From Ascaphus truei (Eukaryota > Chordata > Amphibia > Anura > Ascaphidae): a DNA stretch of 64,000 nucleotides. The notes below the pieces were generated by a model. It was not told the DNA's origin. It did not search any database and saw only the letters and a list, made by a program, of their open reading frames with translations. The stretch is from contig WSYH01000105.1 of the NCBI GenBank assembly GCA_036426205.1, forward strand, positions 62,001 to 126,000, read 5' to 3'. Positions 35,751 to 47,273 of the stretch are shown here, piece after piece. How positions within the stretch are numbered: position 1 is the stretch's first letter; each line of letters starts with the position of its first letter. The translations under genes and the position numbers were made by a program.

Positions 35751-36158
35751 TTCTTGTTATATACTCTACCAGGATTGCACGCAAGTGGAACTTACCTACA
35801 GATGATCTCTGGACTTCAAAGTACCCCCGTGGTCAGGTAATGGGCAATAGCCCTTATATTTTTACCTTGGAGCCTATATGGGGAAGTGTGTTTATTAAGG
35901 GGGGGTGCGGTCGGATCATATCTGCGGCAGTCTGGCTGACTAATCGCTTGGTCCGTTATTTTTTGCCCCCCCCTTAAATTGTTATTACATACATGAGGAT
36001 ATGGATTCATGATAAGTTCCCGTCTACCTTTATGTCTACAGTATTTCTGTGAGTCTAAACACTTATATTGAGCGTCAGTCTCTATATCAATATACAATGG
36101 CTTTATGGTAGAAGACTTCTTAGTAGATGTGGCCCGTTGTCTGAATGAATGGTCATAC
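35751..36158. other. Intron or flank of the foldback element
   Basis: No supported feature. A G run and a C run occur at 35900 and 35967. Confidence 0.45.
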
Positions 36159-36483
36159 TAAGGCCGCGCTTATTGTCCTTGCTACGGCGACGACGGCGTG
36201 ACGTCATCCGTCGCCGTTATAGCAGCGATTTTTGCTTATAGTGTTAAAGACGAGGGGGGCGTGGCTGTGAGCGGTTCGCCCTCATTGGCTGAACCGCTGA
36301 TGACACGCTGTGGTCGCTGAAATATCAATTTTCATTGACTTCCAACCAAGGCCGCCAACAGAAATCGTGGGGCCCGAGACAAACATTTTAAGCAGGCCCC
36401 CCCCCCCGTGTCGGCGGTATTGCCCGCCGCCCACTCCCCCCATTTCACACCTCACGAGCCCCCTCTCTTCCCCCCCCCTGAGA

Positions 36484-36840
36484 CACGCTGAGATTCTGCG
36501 ACCGATCCGTCTGCAGCTGATTTCCAGTACTCCTGAGTTGCTCCTCCAGTCTCGCGAGATAGCGAGCATGACGTCACTGGACTTGTATCCGTGCCGGAGC
36601 TACAGGCAATAATGTCCAAAGTATGAACTATATCTAACTGGAAATCGGAGTATGGCAATTCTGAAGATAGGGGGAGCTTAGTAGATATAATCTTAAGCCT
36701 TTACCCTGGACATTATTGCGTGTCGCTCCTGCACGGATACAAGTCCAGGGACGTCACGCTCGCTTCTCGCGAGACTGGAGGAGCAACTCAGGAGTACTGG
36801 AAATCAGCTGCAGACGGAGCGGTCGCAAAATCTCAGCGTC
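36484..36840. repeat. Inverted repeat within nested element
   Basis: Arms 36484-36618 and 36713-36840 are inverted copies, with words GTCTGCAGCTGATTTCCAGT, CTCCTCCAGTCTCGCGAGA and ACTTGTATCCGTGC. The spacer is about 95 bp. TGACGTCA at 36569-36576 is altered to GGACGTCA in the other arm. Confidence 0.87.
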
Positions 36841-37100
36841 CCACGTGGAGAGGAGCAGACCGCCATACAGACCAGCAGGAAGGAGAGGAACTTATGTGTC
36901 CTACATGCCTAAACTTTTGGCTACTTTGTAAATAGCTGTCTACTTTTGCGCAATATATCAATACAGAACGTACTTCACCATATTTTGTTTCTCTTTATTC
37001 ATTTCAGAGTATTCATCTCAAAGACATCAGACACTGTTTCCATCCGTATTTTGCTCTTTTTATTATATATAGCGATTTTTTGCGCCTGTGTTTTCCCCCC

Positions 37101-37175
37101 TTTTTTTCTCTCCTCTCTCTCTCTATCTATCTATCTATCTCCAAAAAACACACACACACCCACACACACAACACA

Positions 37176-37221
<46 letters not shown>
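37101..37221. repeat. Compound CT / CTAT / CA microsatellite
   Basis: TCTC, then (CTAT)n, then a (CA)n run of about 70 bp. Confidence 0.95.
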
Positions 37222-37225
<4 letters not shown>

Positions 37226-37782
37226 AAAAAACAACCCTCCCCAAGCCCCCCAATACATATAAAAATCCCCCCCAAGCCCCCCAATACATATTTTAAAAAA
37301 AAGACTTGCCTTGTGGATGATCAGGCCGGGTCCAGTGGATGCCGGTAGGGGTGGGGAGGAAGGTTGATGCCGTGGGGGGGGGGGTGGACTGAGGAGCCGG
37401 CTGGATGTGGCTGGGGAGGGCCGGTGCTGCAGGGGCTGGCTCGGTGTTGCATGGGGGGCGTGATGCTGCCCCTGCACGCGCCTGGCCTCCCTCTCGCGCC
37501 GGAAGCTCAGGCCAGCTGCTGACTTCCGGCGCTGCCGATTGGAAGACCCGGCACATTTTTTTTTTTTTAAAGTTTAACTGGCGCCCGGCCGCGCCGGGGG
37601 CTTGGGCGGCCGGGCCCCCCTGACTCACGGGGCAAGGGACGCCAGTATCCTTGGTCCCCCCCTCTTGGCAGCCCTGCTCCAGCGATCGCGACCAATCCGT
37701 CGCGTCGCTCCTACTATAGGCGCACGCGACAGATTCAATACATTTGTTTTGACGCAACATCGCCGGGACTATAAGCGCGGCC

Positions 37783-38099
37783 TAAGAAAGCTGCATTGAT
37801 CAAGGATAAAGTATAAAGTGGGTTTTAGAAACTGTATAATGGTAGTCATAGGTAAAAAAATGTTATGTCATTATATTCTCTAAACATGAAAAAAGGAGCA
37901 GTAACAATCCTATCTACTCCTGTTTCTTTTTTTATTTGTAAGAATTTGAACTGGAACCATGCTAGTTTTAGTTCCCTTCATACCTATTGCTGGTGTTTCT
38001 AGCTCCCATGCGGGAAATAATTACGGCTGCAAAATCCCGGGGGCGAATAGAAAGCTGCAACGTCGTCGGGGAAGAAGTTGTAGAAGTTGTGACACACTA
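37783..38099. other. Intron, nothing recognised
   Basis: Short stretch between repeats with no supported feature. Confidence 0.45.
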
Positions 38100-38285
38100 T
38101 GATATTTACATGTCATTACCCAGAATCCCTAGCTGCAGTGGATGCTAATCGTTAATGGGGAAAAGCAGAGTTGTAGACCTGTCTAAGACATGCAAATGTA
38201 CCCACAAGTGGTATTTTTATTTGCTGTACACCGTACGTACGGTGAAGTTGTTTTGTCACTTTTTTCCCCACCATAACTTATTTGA
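38100..38285 (+). repeat. Octamer/ZNF143-like repeat, copy 3
   Basis: Degraded octamer ATTTACAT followed by TTACCCAGAATCCCTAGCTG, then GTTGTAGACCTGTCTAAGAC and an intact reverse octamer ATGCAAAT (38193-38200). Ends beside ACCATAACTTA, as found near copy 1. Confidence 0.7.
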
Positions 38286-39066
38286 TGTCGGGTTAAAAAG
38301 CAAAAATTGTGAAATTGGACTGTATCTTTAAAGGTTTATTGCTTGGTTTATTTTTCTCACCACCTGTTTGTTGTTTGCTATTAAAGTGTCACTGAAGTTC
38401 CAGAAATTACAGCTTTAATTAACATATCTTGCTGTCTTTCCCTGCTCTTGTTAGCATGAAATAACTGGAGGAGCTTTAACTTTTTATCGCTAGTAAAAGC
38501 TCAATATGGATCTGCAAACCATAAAAATCTTTCCTTTAATTACCAAGCTGATTAATATTGCATTTCGTGGCACAGTGCACCTTGTGTGCGCAATACTCAT
38601 TTTGGGATTGCTGTTGAGGGTAAAATTTATATCCTGCTGCAATGCAGCTGACTTTGGAAGGTTGCCTAACACCAATATTAATAAGAAATTTCTAGTGTTA
38701 CGAGAGATCCAATTTCCTTTTGCAGTAACATTAGGCTATGAATGGATTGGGACAAGCCCGACTTCTGTTGTAATGAGAAAATTTAATTTCAAGCAATTCA
38801 GGCCTTTGTACTTATTCTTAATTACTCTGTAGGGATAAGATGAATTAATACAGATCAGAGCTGTTAAGTACAGGCAACAAACAAAAATCCCTGCACACAA
38901 ACTGTAGATAAAACTTTTTAGATGCAAATTATTGCAAACTCTGTTGGTCTCTTATTTAAAAAAAAAAAAATTAGGGAACCACGTTCCATTTCGGATCATA
39001 TTAAAGATGGCTGCTTCCATTATGCTTTAATAATGAATGTCAGATAATCTCTGCAGTGCATTTAGT
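38286..39066. other. Intron with candidate conserved noncoding sequence
   Basis: Repeat-free by eye, of balanced composition, with several homeodomain-type TAATTA/TTAATTAC words (38415-38545). The open frame from ATG 38506 (108 codons) has no family resemblance and no splice context. It is listed as noncoding. Confidence 0.4.
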
Positions 39067-39071
39067 CACTG

Positions 39072-39940
39072 TGTAACGGTCGTGTTCGCCACAAACCGTA
39101 ACCGGACTGCGGGGTTGAGGTGGGGATGTGAATATACCGACCGTAGACCACGAAGCCGGTTCTGGATTGAACAGTTCGTAGTCATTCGTAGCAGGGTCAG
39201 GGTTGGAGACGTCAGGGTAATCGATATCCAGGCAGAAGTTCGGCAACAAGGAATCAGGTACGCCCCGCTTCAGCGTAGCAGCCGTACTGCGGGAATGGCC
39301 TCTACGCGAGGAGCGGGAGCGGCCCATAACGAAGGGCTCTGCAAGGCAGGAATCCAGCAGACCTCAGGAAACAGAAGGTTAGCGTTGGGAATCCAACGCT
39401 TCAGCACAGGAACCAGGACACGGCCTCTGCAATGGAGATATACAGCAGGTCCCAGGAACCAGCCCTCTGCAAGGAGAGAAGGCAGCAGGCCTCAGGGAAC
39501 AGGCAAAGCTGGCACTGGGGATCCAACGCTTCAGCACAGGTACCAGGAAGCAACCCCTGCTTGGGGTGAATGCAGGAGGTCTTGGGAACAGGGTAGAGTA
39601 GCACTGGGGATCCAATGCTTCAGCACAGGAGGCAGACCTCTGCAGCAGGTCTCAGGAACAGGGCCAAAGGCAGGAATGTTTGTGGCATACACAGTTACAT
39701 CCAGTGTAATTCGGATTATGCTCGGCAAGGAGTCGGAGAAAGAGGCCAGTATAAGAAGGGCAGCTAGCCAATCCCAAGACAGGATTGTGTGGGAGTTCCT
39801 CCAGTGCCAGAGTAGAGAAACAGGGTTGCAGTGATTGCATGCACAGGTGCTAGTGCTTGCAATTCCAGGAGAAGGGTAGTCTGAGAGCTCACCAACACTG
39901 CAGAAATGAGCTCCAGCAAAAAGCAGGAACGGATTCCTCA
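39072..39940 (+). mobile_element. Solo LTR, family 2
   Basis: Starts TGTAACGGTCGTG and ends GGATTCCTCA, with a perfect 5-bp duplication CACTG (39067-39071 and 39941-39945). The length of 869 bp fits an LTR. The interior 39390-39660 is a set of diverged tandem units (CTTCAGCACAGG..., GCAGCAGGCCTCAGG...). The orientation is not certain: a long plus-strand open frame exists only because the tandem units lack stops. No internal retroelement genes. Confidence 0.8.
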
Positions 39941-39945
39941 CACTG

Positions 39946-40404
39946 TGGCACTGAAGTGGTTAATACTTAGAAATCAGGATGAACGGAAGAAGAGGATTCG
40001 TTCCTTATGTCTTATTTAGGAATGACAGAACCCTCACTTATTATCACATGGATAGTTTCCGTCTGCTCCACGGGATGCCGCCCCCTAGCACATCCATAAC
40101 CTTAAACAGTAAGTATGATAGAGTTGCCAGGTGTACAGTATTGAACCGAACTGTCCTGTATTTGGACGCACTGTCCAGTAAATAAGTAGAGGTAATACTA
40201 GACATTAATGTGTTTCCCTGAGTAGGGAGGGAGCAGGGCTATTGCTAGGGGGCTGGGAATTTTAATTCTAAATTACGGCAATTTTTTCTCTATTGTAACA
40301 ATGAAAAAAACAAAAACTGAGACCAATGAGAATTTTTGGGCATCCACGGTGTATACAGTTGTCTCATTACCACCACTTGTGATGGAATTACCCGAGCTTC
40401 CCAT
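39946..40404. other. Intron, nothing delimited
   Basis: A GTTGCCAGGTGTACAGTATT stretch at 40123 resembles the start of a hAT-like family also seen near 46618. No right end found. Confidence 0.4.
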
Positions 40405-40412
40405 ATCACAGT

Positions 40413-41269
40413 CAGGGTTCCCACCACTCTGGGTTTGACACGGACACTACATGTTTCGGTTCCATATCTCCGGGCTATTTGTTTAGATTTTAAATCTCCG
40501 GGTGAAACAGATTTTGTATGTTTTTACTTGCAAAAATACTTGAGTATCTACTCCAGGGGTGCGCAAACTGTGGGGTGGTGGCGGGAAAAACCGGAGGAGC
40601 GGTGCAGGGCAGCAGAGGAGGATGGCCATGGAAGAGTACGCCCCATCGTTTCGACCCGGAAGTCTTCACTGACTTCCGGTGCCTGCAGTTGCTACAGTGC
40701 AGCTCTTCTCAGGCCATCCTCCTCATCTGCCACCCTGCTCCAAGTTCGCTCCCACTGTCCAACTCCTTTGCCGCCATGCGTCGCAGGCGGGTAAACGTCC
40801 TCTTCTACCGCTGCCGTCCTCTGCCACCGCTCTGCGCCACATCCCGCAGTCCTCCTCTCCTGCAGTCCTCCACCGAAGCCAGGTACATTGTTGAGGGGGG
40901 TGAGATGAGGAGGAGAGGGGTGAAAAGAGGAGGCGGAGAGAGGTGAAAGGAGGAGGAGGCTAGCGAGAAAAAAATTGCAGTCTGTATTATCTTATACTAC
41001 TGTACTACACTGATTTTTTTTGATTTTTTTTTTAAACATATGTGTCATGTTATGCTGTTTTAAAAAATGTTCAAATATCCAAGTATTTTGACGTACTTGT
41101 ATTCACGTTTATATTTTATACCGGTTCATTTTTTCCATGTGATTAGGATTACACCAGTCAGGAGGGGAGGCCCGACTAATATCACGTCTAGGAATATGAG
41201 ATTACATTTCTTGAAATTGAATTGGAAAAAGTCTCCTTGGTTAGCATTCAAAAGATGGTGGCAACCCTT
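40413..41269. mobile_element. hAT-like family C element, composite
   Basis: Left end CAGGGTTCCCACCACTCTGG, right end GATGGTGGCAACCCTT. Flanks ATCACAGT (40405-40412) and ATCAGCGT (41270-41277) match at 6 of 8. A family A hAT end, CAGGGGTGCGCAAACTGTGG, begins at 40553 inside, so a second, right-truncated element is nested. The middle is GC-rich and non-coding. Confidence 0.6.
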
Positions 41270-41277
41270 ATCAGCGT

Positions 41278-41940
41278 GCATGCTCTGAATGTGTTCTAAA
41301 TCTATGTATACTTACCGCAGAGTACCCAATGGCTTGCCACTGAGGAGCATGGCCAAACTGACATGCCGTCTCAATGCAGGACTTGTGTGGTGAATATCTG
41401 GCTGTATGTCTGTGTTCTGCTGGAGTTTTTACCCAGTGTGTTTCCACGACTGGTCATTAGGGGGAGTTCTCAGACTGAGTGTGGTCTTCCCCAGCACAGA
41501 CCTCCTCAGTGTTCCCAGTCCCCTGGCAGTCTGAGGATACGGTGCCAGACTAAGTCCCCAAAGACAGACTTCCCGTATGGTGATGCTAAGTCTAGTGCTA
41601 AAAACGACTTCAGGAATTATTACTGTAGTAAAAATTTGTACGTTAAAAGGCTTGACGTACTGAATTATTTGATTTATAAATAAATGGATTGGTAGCATTT
41701 TCACAGGCAAGGCAGCCTACTTAAAATATTAATTTGTACAAATGTAGCGATTGTAGTGTTTCAGAACACATTGAATAATGCCCCTAAAACCTTGCAAGCT
41801 GTTGCTTTAATCCGACATTAAATTGGTTCCACAGCATTACAAGACGCTGGCACTTGGTCTCAGATCTCCCTCTTCAAATAGATGTTGACAGTTCTGCTGT
41901 AACGATATTGTCTTAATGGGGACATTTCAATTGTGCTTAT
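41278..41940. other. Intron, nothing recognised
   Basis: No supported feature. The 106-codon frame at 41363 has no family resemblance. Confidence 0.45.
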
Positions 41941-41944
41941 TTAA

Positions 41945-42183
41945 CCCTCTGGATGCCTATAGAGGTAGCTACTACGTCATGGGGTCTGACACGCCAGGAG
42001 TCCCATATCATAGTAAATACGTTACAATCTTCCTGCTGGTTTTTGCAGCGGAGATGGCATTCAAGAGTGTAGAACAGGGGAGGGATTCCTCCTCTTCCGT
42101 TCCGTCATCTGTGACGCTTTGGTGAAGTGGTCACGTGATCGCGAGTGCCGAAGGGGCGGTGGAAATCTCCAGCACTCAAAGGG
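41945..42183. mobile_element. TTAA-flanked MITE
   Basis: Ends CCCTCTGGATGCC and GCACTCAAAGGG are imperfect inverted repeats directly flanked by TTAA (41941-41944 and 42184-42187), the target type of piggyBac and Kolobok-like elements. Non-coding. Confidence 0.65.
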
Positions 42184-42187
42184 TTAA

Positions 42188-42589
42188 AACTTAGATGGTC
42201 GCTTTTCAGTAAAACCTTGGTAAACATGTAAGTATTATGTTTTGGCAAACCCCAAATAACTTCTAACGCCAACCTCTAGTCTCCGTTAAAGTGGCAATCC
42301 CTCCTAGGACCAAAGTGAACTAATTCCAGTGACCTGTTTGCGGGGGTCACATCTGGGTGATGGATGCCTTTTTACACAAGTCTCACATCTATAAGTATTT
42401 GATATTTATCCTGTTAAAATTACACTTGGGAGGGGTTTAATTTCCTCCGGCTACTTCCTTTGTGTGATGTCACTGTGTGTTCAGCAAGTGCTTGTACAGG
42501 CAGAGTCCCCCCTCCTCACCTCAACTTTATTTGTTCTCATACAGTATATGGGACTCCTGTATGTAACTTTAAAGCACTTTTAGTTTATT
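42188..42589. other. Intron, nothing recognised
   Basis: No supported feature. Confidence 0.5.
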
Positions 42590-42900
42590 ATTATTATTGC
42601 AGGATAGAAGCAGGGGATCTCGGGAGGTGAACCCAATTAATTTCAGCTCCCGGGACCCCTTGCTTTCAGAGGTTCTTACCTTCGTAGCGATGCAGTTTAA
42701 ATGACCAGGTCACGCGGGCCAGTACAAAGCCGCAGTGGATGATGTGGCGGCTTCCTATTGGCCCGTGGGACATTTGACATTTAAACGTCGCCATTTCGTT
42801 AGACCCACGGTTCCCTTGCTGCATGGATACCGGCACACCCTACGGAGGTAAGGATCTCTGGAAGACGGGGGTCCCTGGAGCTGAAATGCATTGCTGCTTT
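42590..42900. repeat. GC-rich repeat related to 18870-19140
   Basis: Starts after an ATT-triplet run. GGCTTCCTATTGGCCCGTGG and GGAGGTAAGGATCTCTGG are echoed at 18957 and 19058. The ends CAGCTCCCGGGACCCC (42646) and GGGGTCCCTGGAGCTG (42868) are inverted, so it is likely an old DNA transposon. Confidence 0.5.
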
Positions 42901-43614
42901 AATAAGACATTACACTTGTGTGGTATGCTTACAGATGGGACATAGCTCTACCAGCACTGAAGAGGTTAATATTTCCAATGTATGTTTCTGGGGAATACAA
43001 CTGTAGGTGTACATTGTCATAATTTTTATGCATTTAGTTTGTACAGATTCTAGCTGTGGAGTTCATTTCTGGCACTGCCCTTCTATGTGGGCACACCTAG
43101 TTCAAACCTCAGTGACCGCTCTGCGTCTGTGTATGTGCCTGCGCCTGGCTAATAATATTAGTGCTTGCTCAGTGCAAGGCATGTATTTAGTATGGCTATA
43201 TATTTAGCTATGTATAGCATTGTGTACACTGTCAACACCCCATATCCATGAAAACAAAAATCTGTATATTTCGTACTTCTTTTTCTAAGCCGAGTATTGG
43301 ACTTGTCCAGCGCCCTAAATCTCAGCACATGGCACTACTGGTAGTAGCACAGGGCACAAAGTGTAGGAAGCAGAGCCCATAGAAGTGAAGGAAATGCAAA
43401 CAGATGAGAATACCCAGAGATTAGATCACTGGCTCTATGAATCAACGCAGAAGACAGTTATTTTGGTGCCCTACTCATGCAGTGTTTCTTTAGAGAACTG
43501 TTTGTAACGTATGTAAGAACAGCTTGTTACCATTCTCTGTTGTACCACTGGAGGATTGATTGCCGTAATTGAAAGGGAAAAAGAATGACGCCAGAGACAC
43601 AGAATGGGCTACAT
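42901..43614. other. Intron, nothing recognised
   Basis: No supported feature. Confidence 0.5.
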
Positions 43615-43616
43615 CT

Positions 43617-43815
43617 CATTATGTATGTATATATTTATTTGTGTAGCGCCATCTATGTACATAGCGCTTCACAGCAGGAATACACGTGTCATAATAACAT
43701 GCAATATAAAGAGAAGAATAAGCACTATAGACATTAAAAGTATACATTAGAAAAAGGAGTCCAAGCCCGAAGAATTTACAGTCTATAAGTATAATCTGTG
43801 CACATGTAACTCCTC
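43617..43815 (-). mobile_element. L2 LINE 3' end, fragment
   Basis: TATATTTATTTGTGTAGCGC then ATGTACATAGCGCTTCACAG is the reversed L2 tail, followed by AATTTACAGTCTATAAG. Short, 5'-truncated. Confidence 0.8.
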
Positions 43816-44214
43816 CTCCTGACGCGCCCCATGTCACTAGCCGGGGCAGAAGTGAAACGGGTTGAAAATACTCCAGTTTTGCTCCAAAAGTGCCTTGATA
43901 CCTAGACCCCGTGGTATGCTGGGCACAACAGAAAATAAATGCTAAACGTGTTTATAGAACAACACACATTTCTAGTAATATGCAATGCGTGCTTTGGAGG
44001 CTCCTCTGGAAATGAGGGGTTAATGATGCTGTTCATGGCATACTGCCAATGCAACTAATGTTAGCAAGACGCCTCACTGTAAAGGGCAAATGATCATTTG
44101 AACCAAAGGTATATCTTTAATAAAGTGTCGATGAAAAATGATCCTTCTGTACGTTTACGTTAATACACTTAAAGCAGCAATCCCAGTTGTTTTTTTTTAA
44201 CTTAAAACAGCTCC
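43816..44214. other. Intron, nothing recognised
   Basis: No supported feature. Confidence 0.5.
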
Positions 44215-44332
44215 TGCTTTCTCCTGCCTTTCTTTCCCTCCCTCTCCTTTCTCACCCACCCTGTTTCTTCCCCACCCCTTTTTTTTGTTCCCCCTTTCCC
44301 CTCCTCTCTTCCCTCCCTCCCCTCCCCCCCTT
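44215..44332. repeat. Pyrimidine-rich tract
   Basis: About 118 bases almost entirely C and T. Confidence 0.9.
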
Positions 44333-44450
44333 AGTTACATAATTGTAAATTGTAATTTACAATATTTTGATCCAAAGGAAGGCAAACAAAAAAGCCTAGT
44401 GAAACATTGTATAAACCATTAGAAAATGAGTTAGTAGATTATGTTTAGAC

Positions 44451-44568
44451 CAGGCCTGTCCAACTCCAGTCATACTGAGGCACTAATTGAGCCAGCTGTG
44501 CTGAAGTAGGGATATCCTGAAAACCTGGCCTGTTTGCGGCCCTTGAGGACTGGAGTTGGACAGGCCTG
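44451..44568. mobile_element. hAT MITE family B, copy 3 (118 bp)
   Basis: Ends CAGGCCTGTCCAACTCCAGT and its complement ACTGGAGTTGGACAGGCCTG are perfect 20-bp inverted repeats. Perfect 8-bp duplication GTTTAGAC (44443-44450 and 44569-44576). Internally deleted relative to copy 2. Confidence 0.95.
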
Positions 44569-44576
44569 GTTTAGAC

Positions 44577-46086
44577 GATACGAGCACTGCTAGAGTCTGT
44601 ATCTGCCAATGCTCAATTGAGAGAATGAGGTTAATGTCACTCCAGTGTCGCGCACACTGTATTACACACTGTAAATAATACACAAGTATTTGTTGAAATA
44701 AAACTTTATTATTTTCATAGTACACATTAATTTTCCAGTCCGTGTTACATTCAAGGTGTATTGGAACATCCTGTCCAAAATAATTATTAATTCTGATGAA
44801 TTCATCATGTTTAAATAACACTAAATGTGTATTTTGAGTGCAATGAAAGGGATCTAGTGTGAGAACTTTATCTCGTACAACAAGTTGTTATATGCACTCC
44901 AGTGTCGCTTGTATTTGAATGACATGACTTCACCTTCGTGTCTTTATAAAGTTAATCATCTGCAAAAGCAGAACATGAATACACTTCCCACCAGTCATTT
45001 TGCACAGAGAGCACTGTAACCTTTGCTATCCTTTGTTTTAAATAAATATCAGTTGCTCAAATAAAAGTAAATAGGCCAAAAAAAAAGTGCCACTGACATG
45101 GCAACGCTGGGGCCCTCGCTGTCCCGGGCCCCGCTGGAAGTCCTGCTCGATTTCCGCCATAAACTGCCTGGGAGGACCTCCGCCTCGCCACCAACAGTTA
45201 CACAGTCAGGTCCCCCAAACCCACTCCAGACAACAGTTGGAGCCCATGGACCCGCATCCCTCGGGCAAAAGTTATTGCTCCAAAACCCCTCACACTGGAC
45301 AACAATTAAGGCCGCTGAACAATTTGACAGCACTTCACCCCAACCCTCCTCAACAAACCAGGGCCGAGTGGCGACTGGTTCTGGGCCCTGGGAGAGATGT
45401 TGGCGCGACCCTCAGGCCAAGCTTTAATGGCTCATCCTTTCTGTATCGTCCATCCTGCCATATATTCACACTTGTTATTTCAGACCGTTTACCAGTTAAG
45501 TTGCTATCGATCGTATTCAGAATTGGGGTGCTGGTACTTTTTCAGCTACGATGCGTACATTTTTTTTTCATCAGTTAGAAATGAGTGTATTGAACCTTCA
45601 TTATATCACAAGGTCTGCTCTGTTTCCCAGCAAGCTTTGGGACACAATAACCCTGTCATACAGCATGTGGCTTTTGTATAATAATGCCAACACCACATGT
45701 ATTGATTCTCTTTGCACTGTTTACATTCTCAACATCAGACTCCTGCATCTCAGAGAGATCCGTTTCTGGCATGGTGTGCTCTGTATTTGGGAATGTAGCC
45801 CAGAAACTTTTGTCACATAGGACTATTACAATACAATGAAAAAGGGCAGGCTTTGACCTGCAATCAGTTAGGACTGCAATCTGTTTATTCAATATTCTGT
45901 GCTTTACAAAGCACCCATAACGCTGAAGGCCATAAATAATTGAAATGTGATATTGTGACCTGGTTTTATAAATCAAAATGCAATTTTAATTGTTTGACGG
46001 GGCCAAAAAGAGCTGTAACTCCCAGTTACAAGGACTTTCCTATCAAAAAGCAGCAGTTAAGCAGCCATGGTCTTAAGATCCAGGTA
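44577..46086. other. Intron; GC-rich patch of unknown origin
   Basis: 45090-45430 is GC-rich, with overlapping open frames on both strands; none matches a family I recognise and none has splice context. The rest is AT-rich and featureless. Confidence 0.4.
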
Positions 46087-46094
46087 GTTTAAGG

Positions 46095-46380
46095 TGCTTT
46101 AACTGGGGGGCGCGCCCCCCAAGACTTCATTGGGGGGGGGGGGTGCGTGTGGTTTACAGACGCCCCGCGGTAAGAGCACGAGGCTCTGTAAATGTACTCA
46201 TCAGCTTCTTGTCCACGCGTCTCCATGGCAACGCGGTGTGAAATGACGCCCGTTACCATGGAGATGTGACGTCACATGACCCCGCAGCGTCATTTGACGC
46301 TTCGTTGAAGGTAAGGGGGGGCGCGATCGAGCACAAGAGAAGGCAGGGGATGCGCAGCGCAAGAAGTTTGCGCACCCCTG
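46095..46380. mobile_element. hAT MITE family A, copy 6, left end deleted
   Basis: Right end GTTTGCGCACCCCTG intact. The left end has lost its first bases (TGCTTTAACTGGGGGG). Flanks GTTTAAGG (46087-46094) and AGTTAAGG (46381-46388) remain similar. TGACGTCA at 46267-46274. Confidence 0.82.
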
Positions 46381-46388
46381 AGTTAAGG

Positions 46389-47004
46389 AGAGAAGCACGT
46401 AGTACAGCCACAGCTCTCCTGCAATCTTACTGAGCTATCTGCCTGATGTAGGAGGGCCTGATTAATCAGTGCAATTACTGTAGCAATGCAGCTCCAGTTC
46501 GCTGGAAACCCAGATCTGGCTCACACAGAGTCAGTCTGCATATTAAGAAGGGGCAGGGTGCATTTCCCTGCCACTAGAAATGTGCAAACTTTTTGCCGAA
46601 TTTTGCAAAGCAGATAGGGTCGCCAGGTGGCTTGTCCAAAAATACTGGACAAAATGGTGAAAAGGGCGACGTGTGCGAGAATCGTTGGTGAGGAAGAATG
46701 TTATTTAGAAATGACCTGACTTATGTAAAAAAAATTCTACATTTCACTCCAAGTATTCACCAATTTGCACCAATTTATATTCTGTTTCGTACAAAATCTG
46801 GGGAGGAGTCTTGTGAGGGAGCGCCCTTCCGAGGATTGTTTTTTAAAGGAAATAGAATATGAAATGTATGCAAATTGGTGCATGCTTGGAGTGACATTTA
46901 GAACAAATTACGTAATGGTCAGATCATTTATAAATAACGGACCTGCAGTCATACAGGTCCATGGTGAGCAATACTCATCTTAATGCTCCTCTCCCACAAA
47001 TTCC
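46389..47004. other. Intron, nothing delimited
   Basis: A GGGTCGCCAGGTGGCTTGTC stretch at 46618 resembles the start of a hAT-like family, but no right end is seen. Confidence 0.4.
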
Positions 47005-47272
47005 AAGATTATTGCACCCCTCCTCATCCTCTCTCCCCTCATCCCCCCACCCCCCCTCGTCCTCTCACTCCCTCCCCTCATCCTCCCCCCATCTTCTTTT
47101 ACCCCCTCCCTTCATCCTCTCTCATCCCCCATCCCTTCATCCTCTCTCTCACCCCCTTCCTTCATCCTCTCTCACCGCCTCTCCCTTCATCCTCTTTCAT
47201 TCCCTCTCCCTTCATCCTCTCACCCCCCTCCCTTCATCCTCTCACCCCCCTCCCTTCATCCTCTCACCCCCC
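47005..47272. repeat. Pyrimidine minisatellite
   Basis: Tandem variants of a unit containing CCCTTCATCCTCTCA, the last three about 21-23 bp long. The strand is almost purely C and T. Confidence 0.92.
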
Positions 47273-47273
47273 T

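Larger units (their letters stand above)
36162..37782. mobile_element. Harbinger-type element with nested insertions
   Basis: Outer ends GGCCGCGCTTAT and ATAAGCGCGGCC are perfect inverted repeats flanked by TAA (36159-36161, 37783-37785), as for PIF/Harbinger. The original MITE appears to be the GC-rich outer parts (36162-36340 and about 37680-37782). The middle is later insertion: ends near 36351 (GGCCGCCAACAG) and 37675 (TTGGCAGCCCT) suggest a second element, which itself holds an inverted repeat and a CA microsatellite. No transposase seen. Confidence 0.75.

Noticed and set aside
35453..35977. 174-codon frame starting MIYELASQCCDASL
   Set aside because: Its start is mirrored almost exactly by a minus-strand frame at 34377-34664, because both are arms of the foldback element.
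37293..37760. 155-codon minus-strand frame
   Set aside because: Proline/serine-rich translation of GC-rich transposon and low-complexity sequence.
38506..38832. 108-codon frame with hydrophobic stretches
   Set aside because: No family resemblance, no splice context. The region looks more like noncoding conserved sequence.
39037..39834. 265-codon open frame
   Set aside because: Lies almost wholly in a solo LTR made of diverged tandem units without stops. No family resemblance.
45087..45578. Possible gene in the GC-rich patch at 45.1-45.4 kb
   Set aside because: Open frames on both strands, no recognised domain, no splice signals, no matching neighbour.
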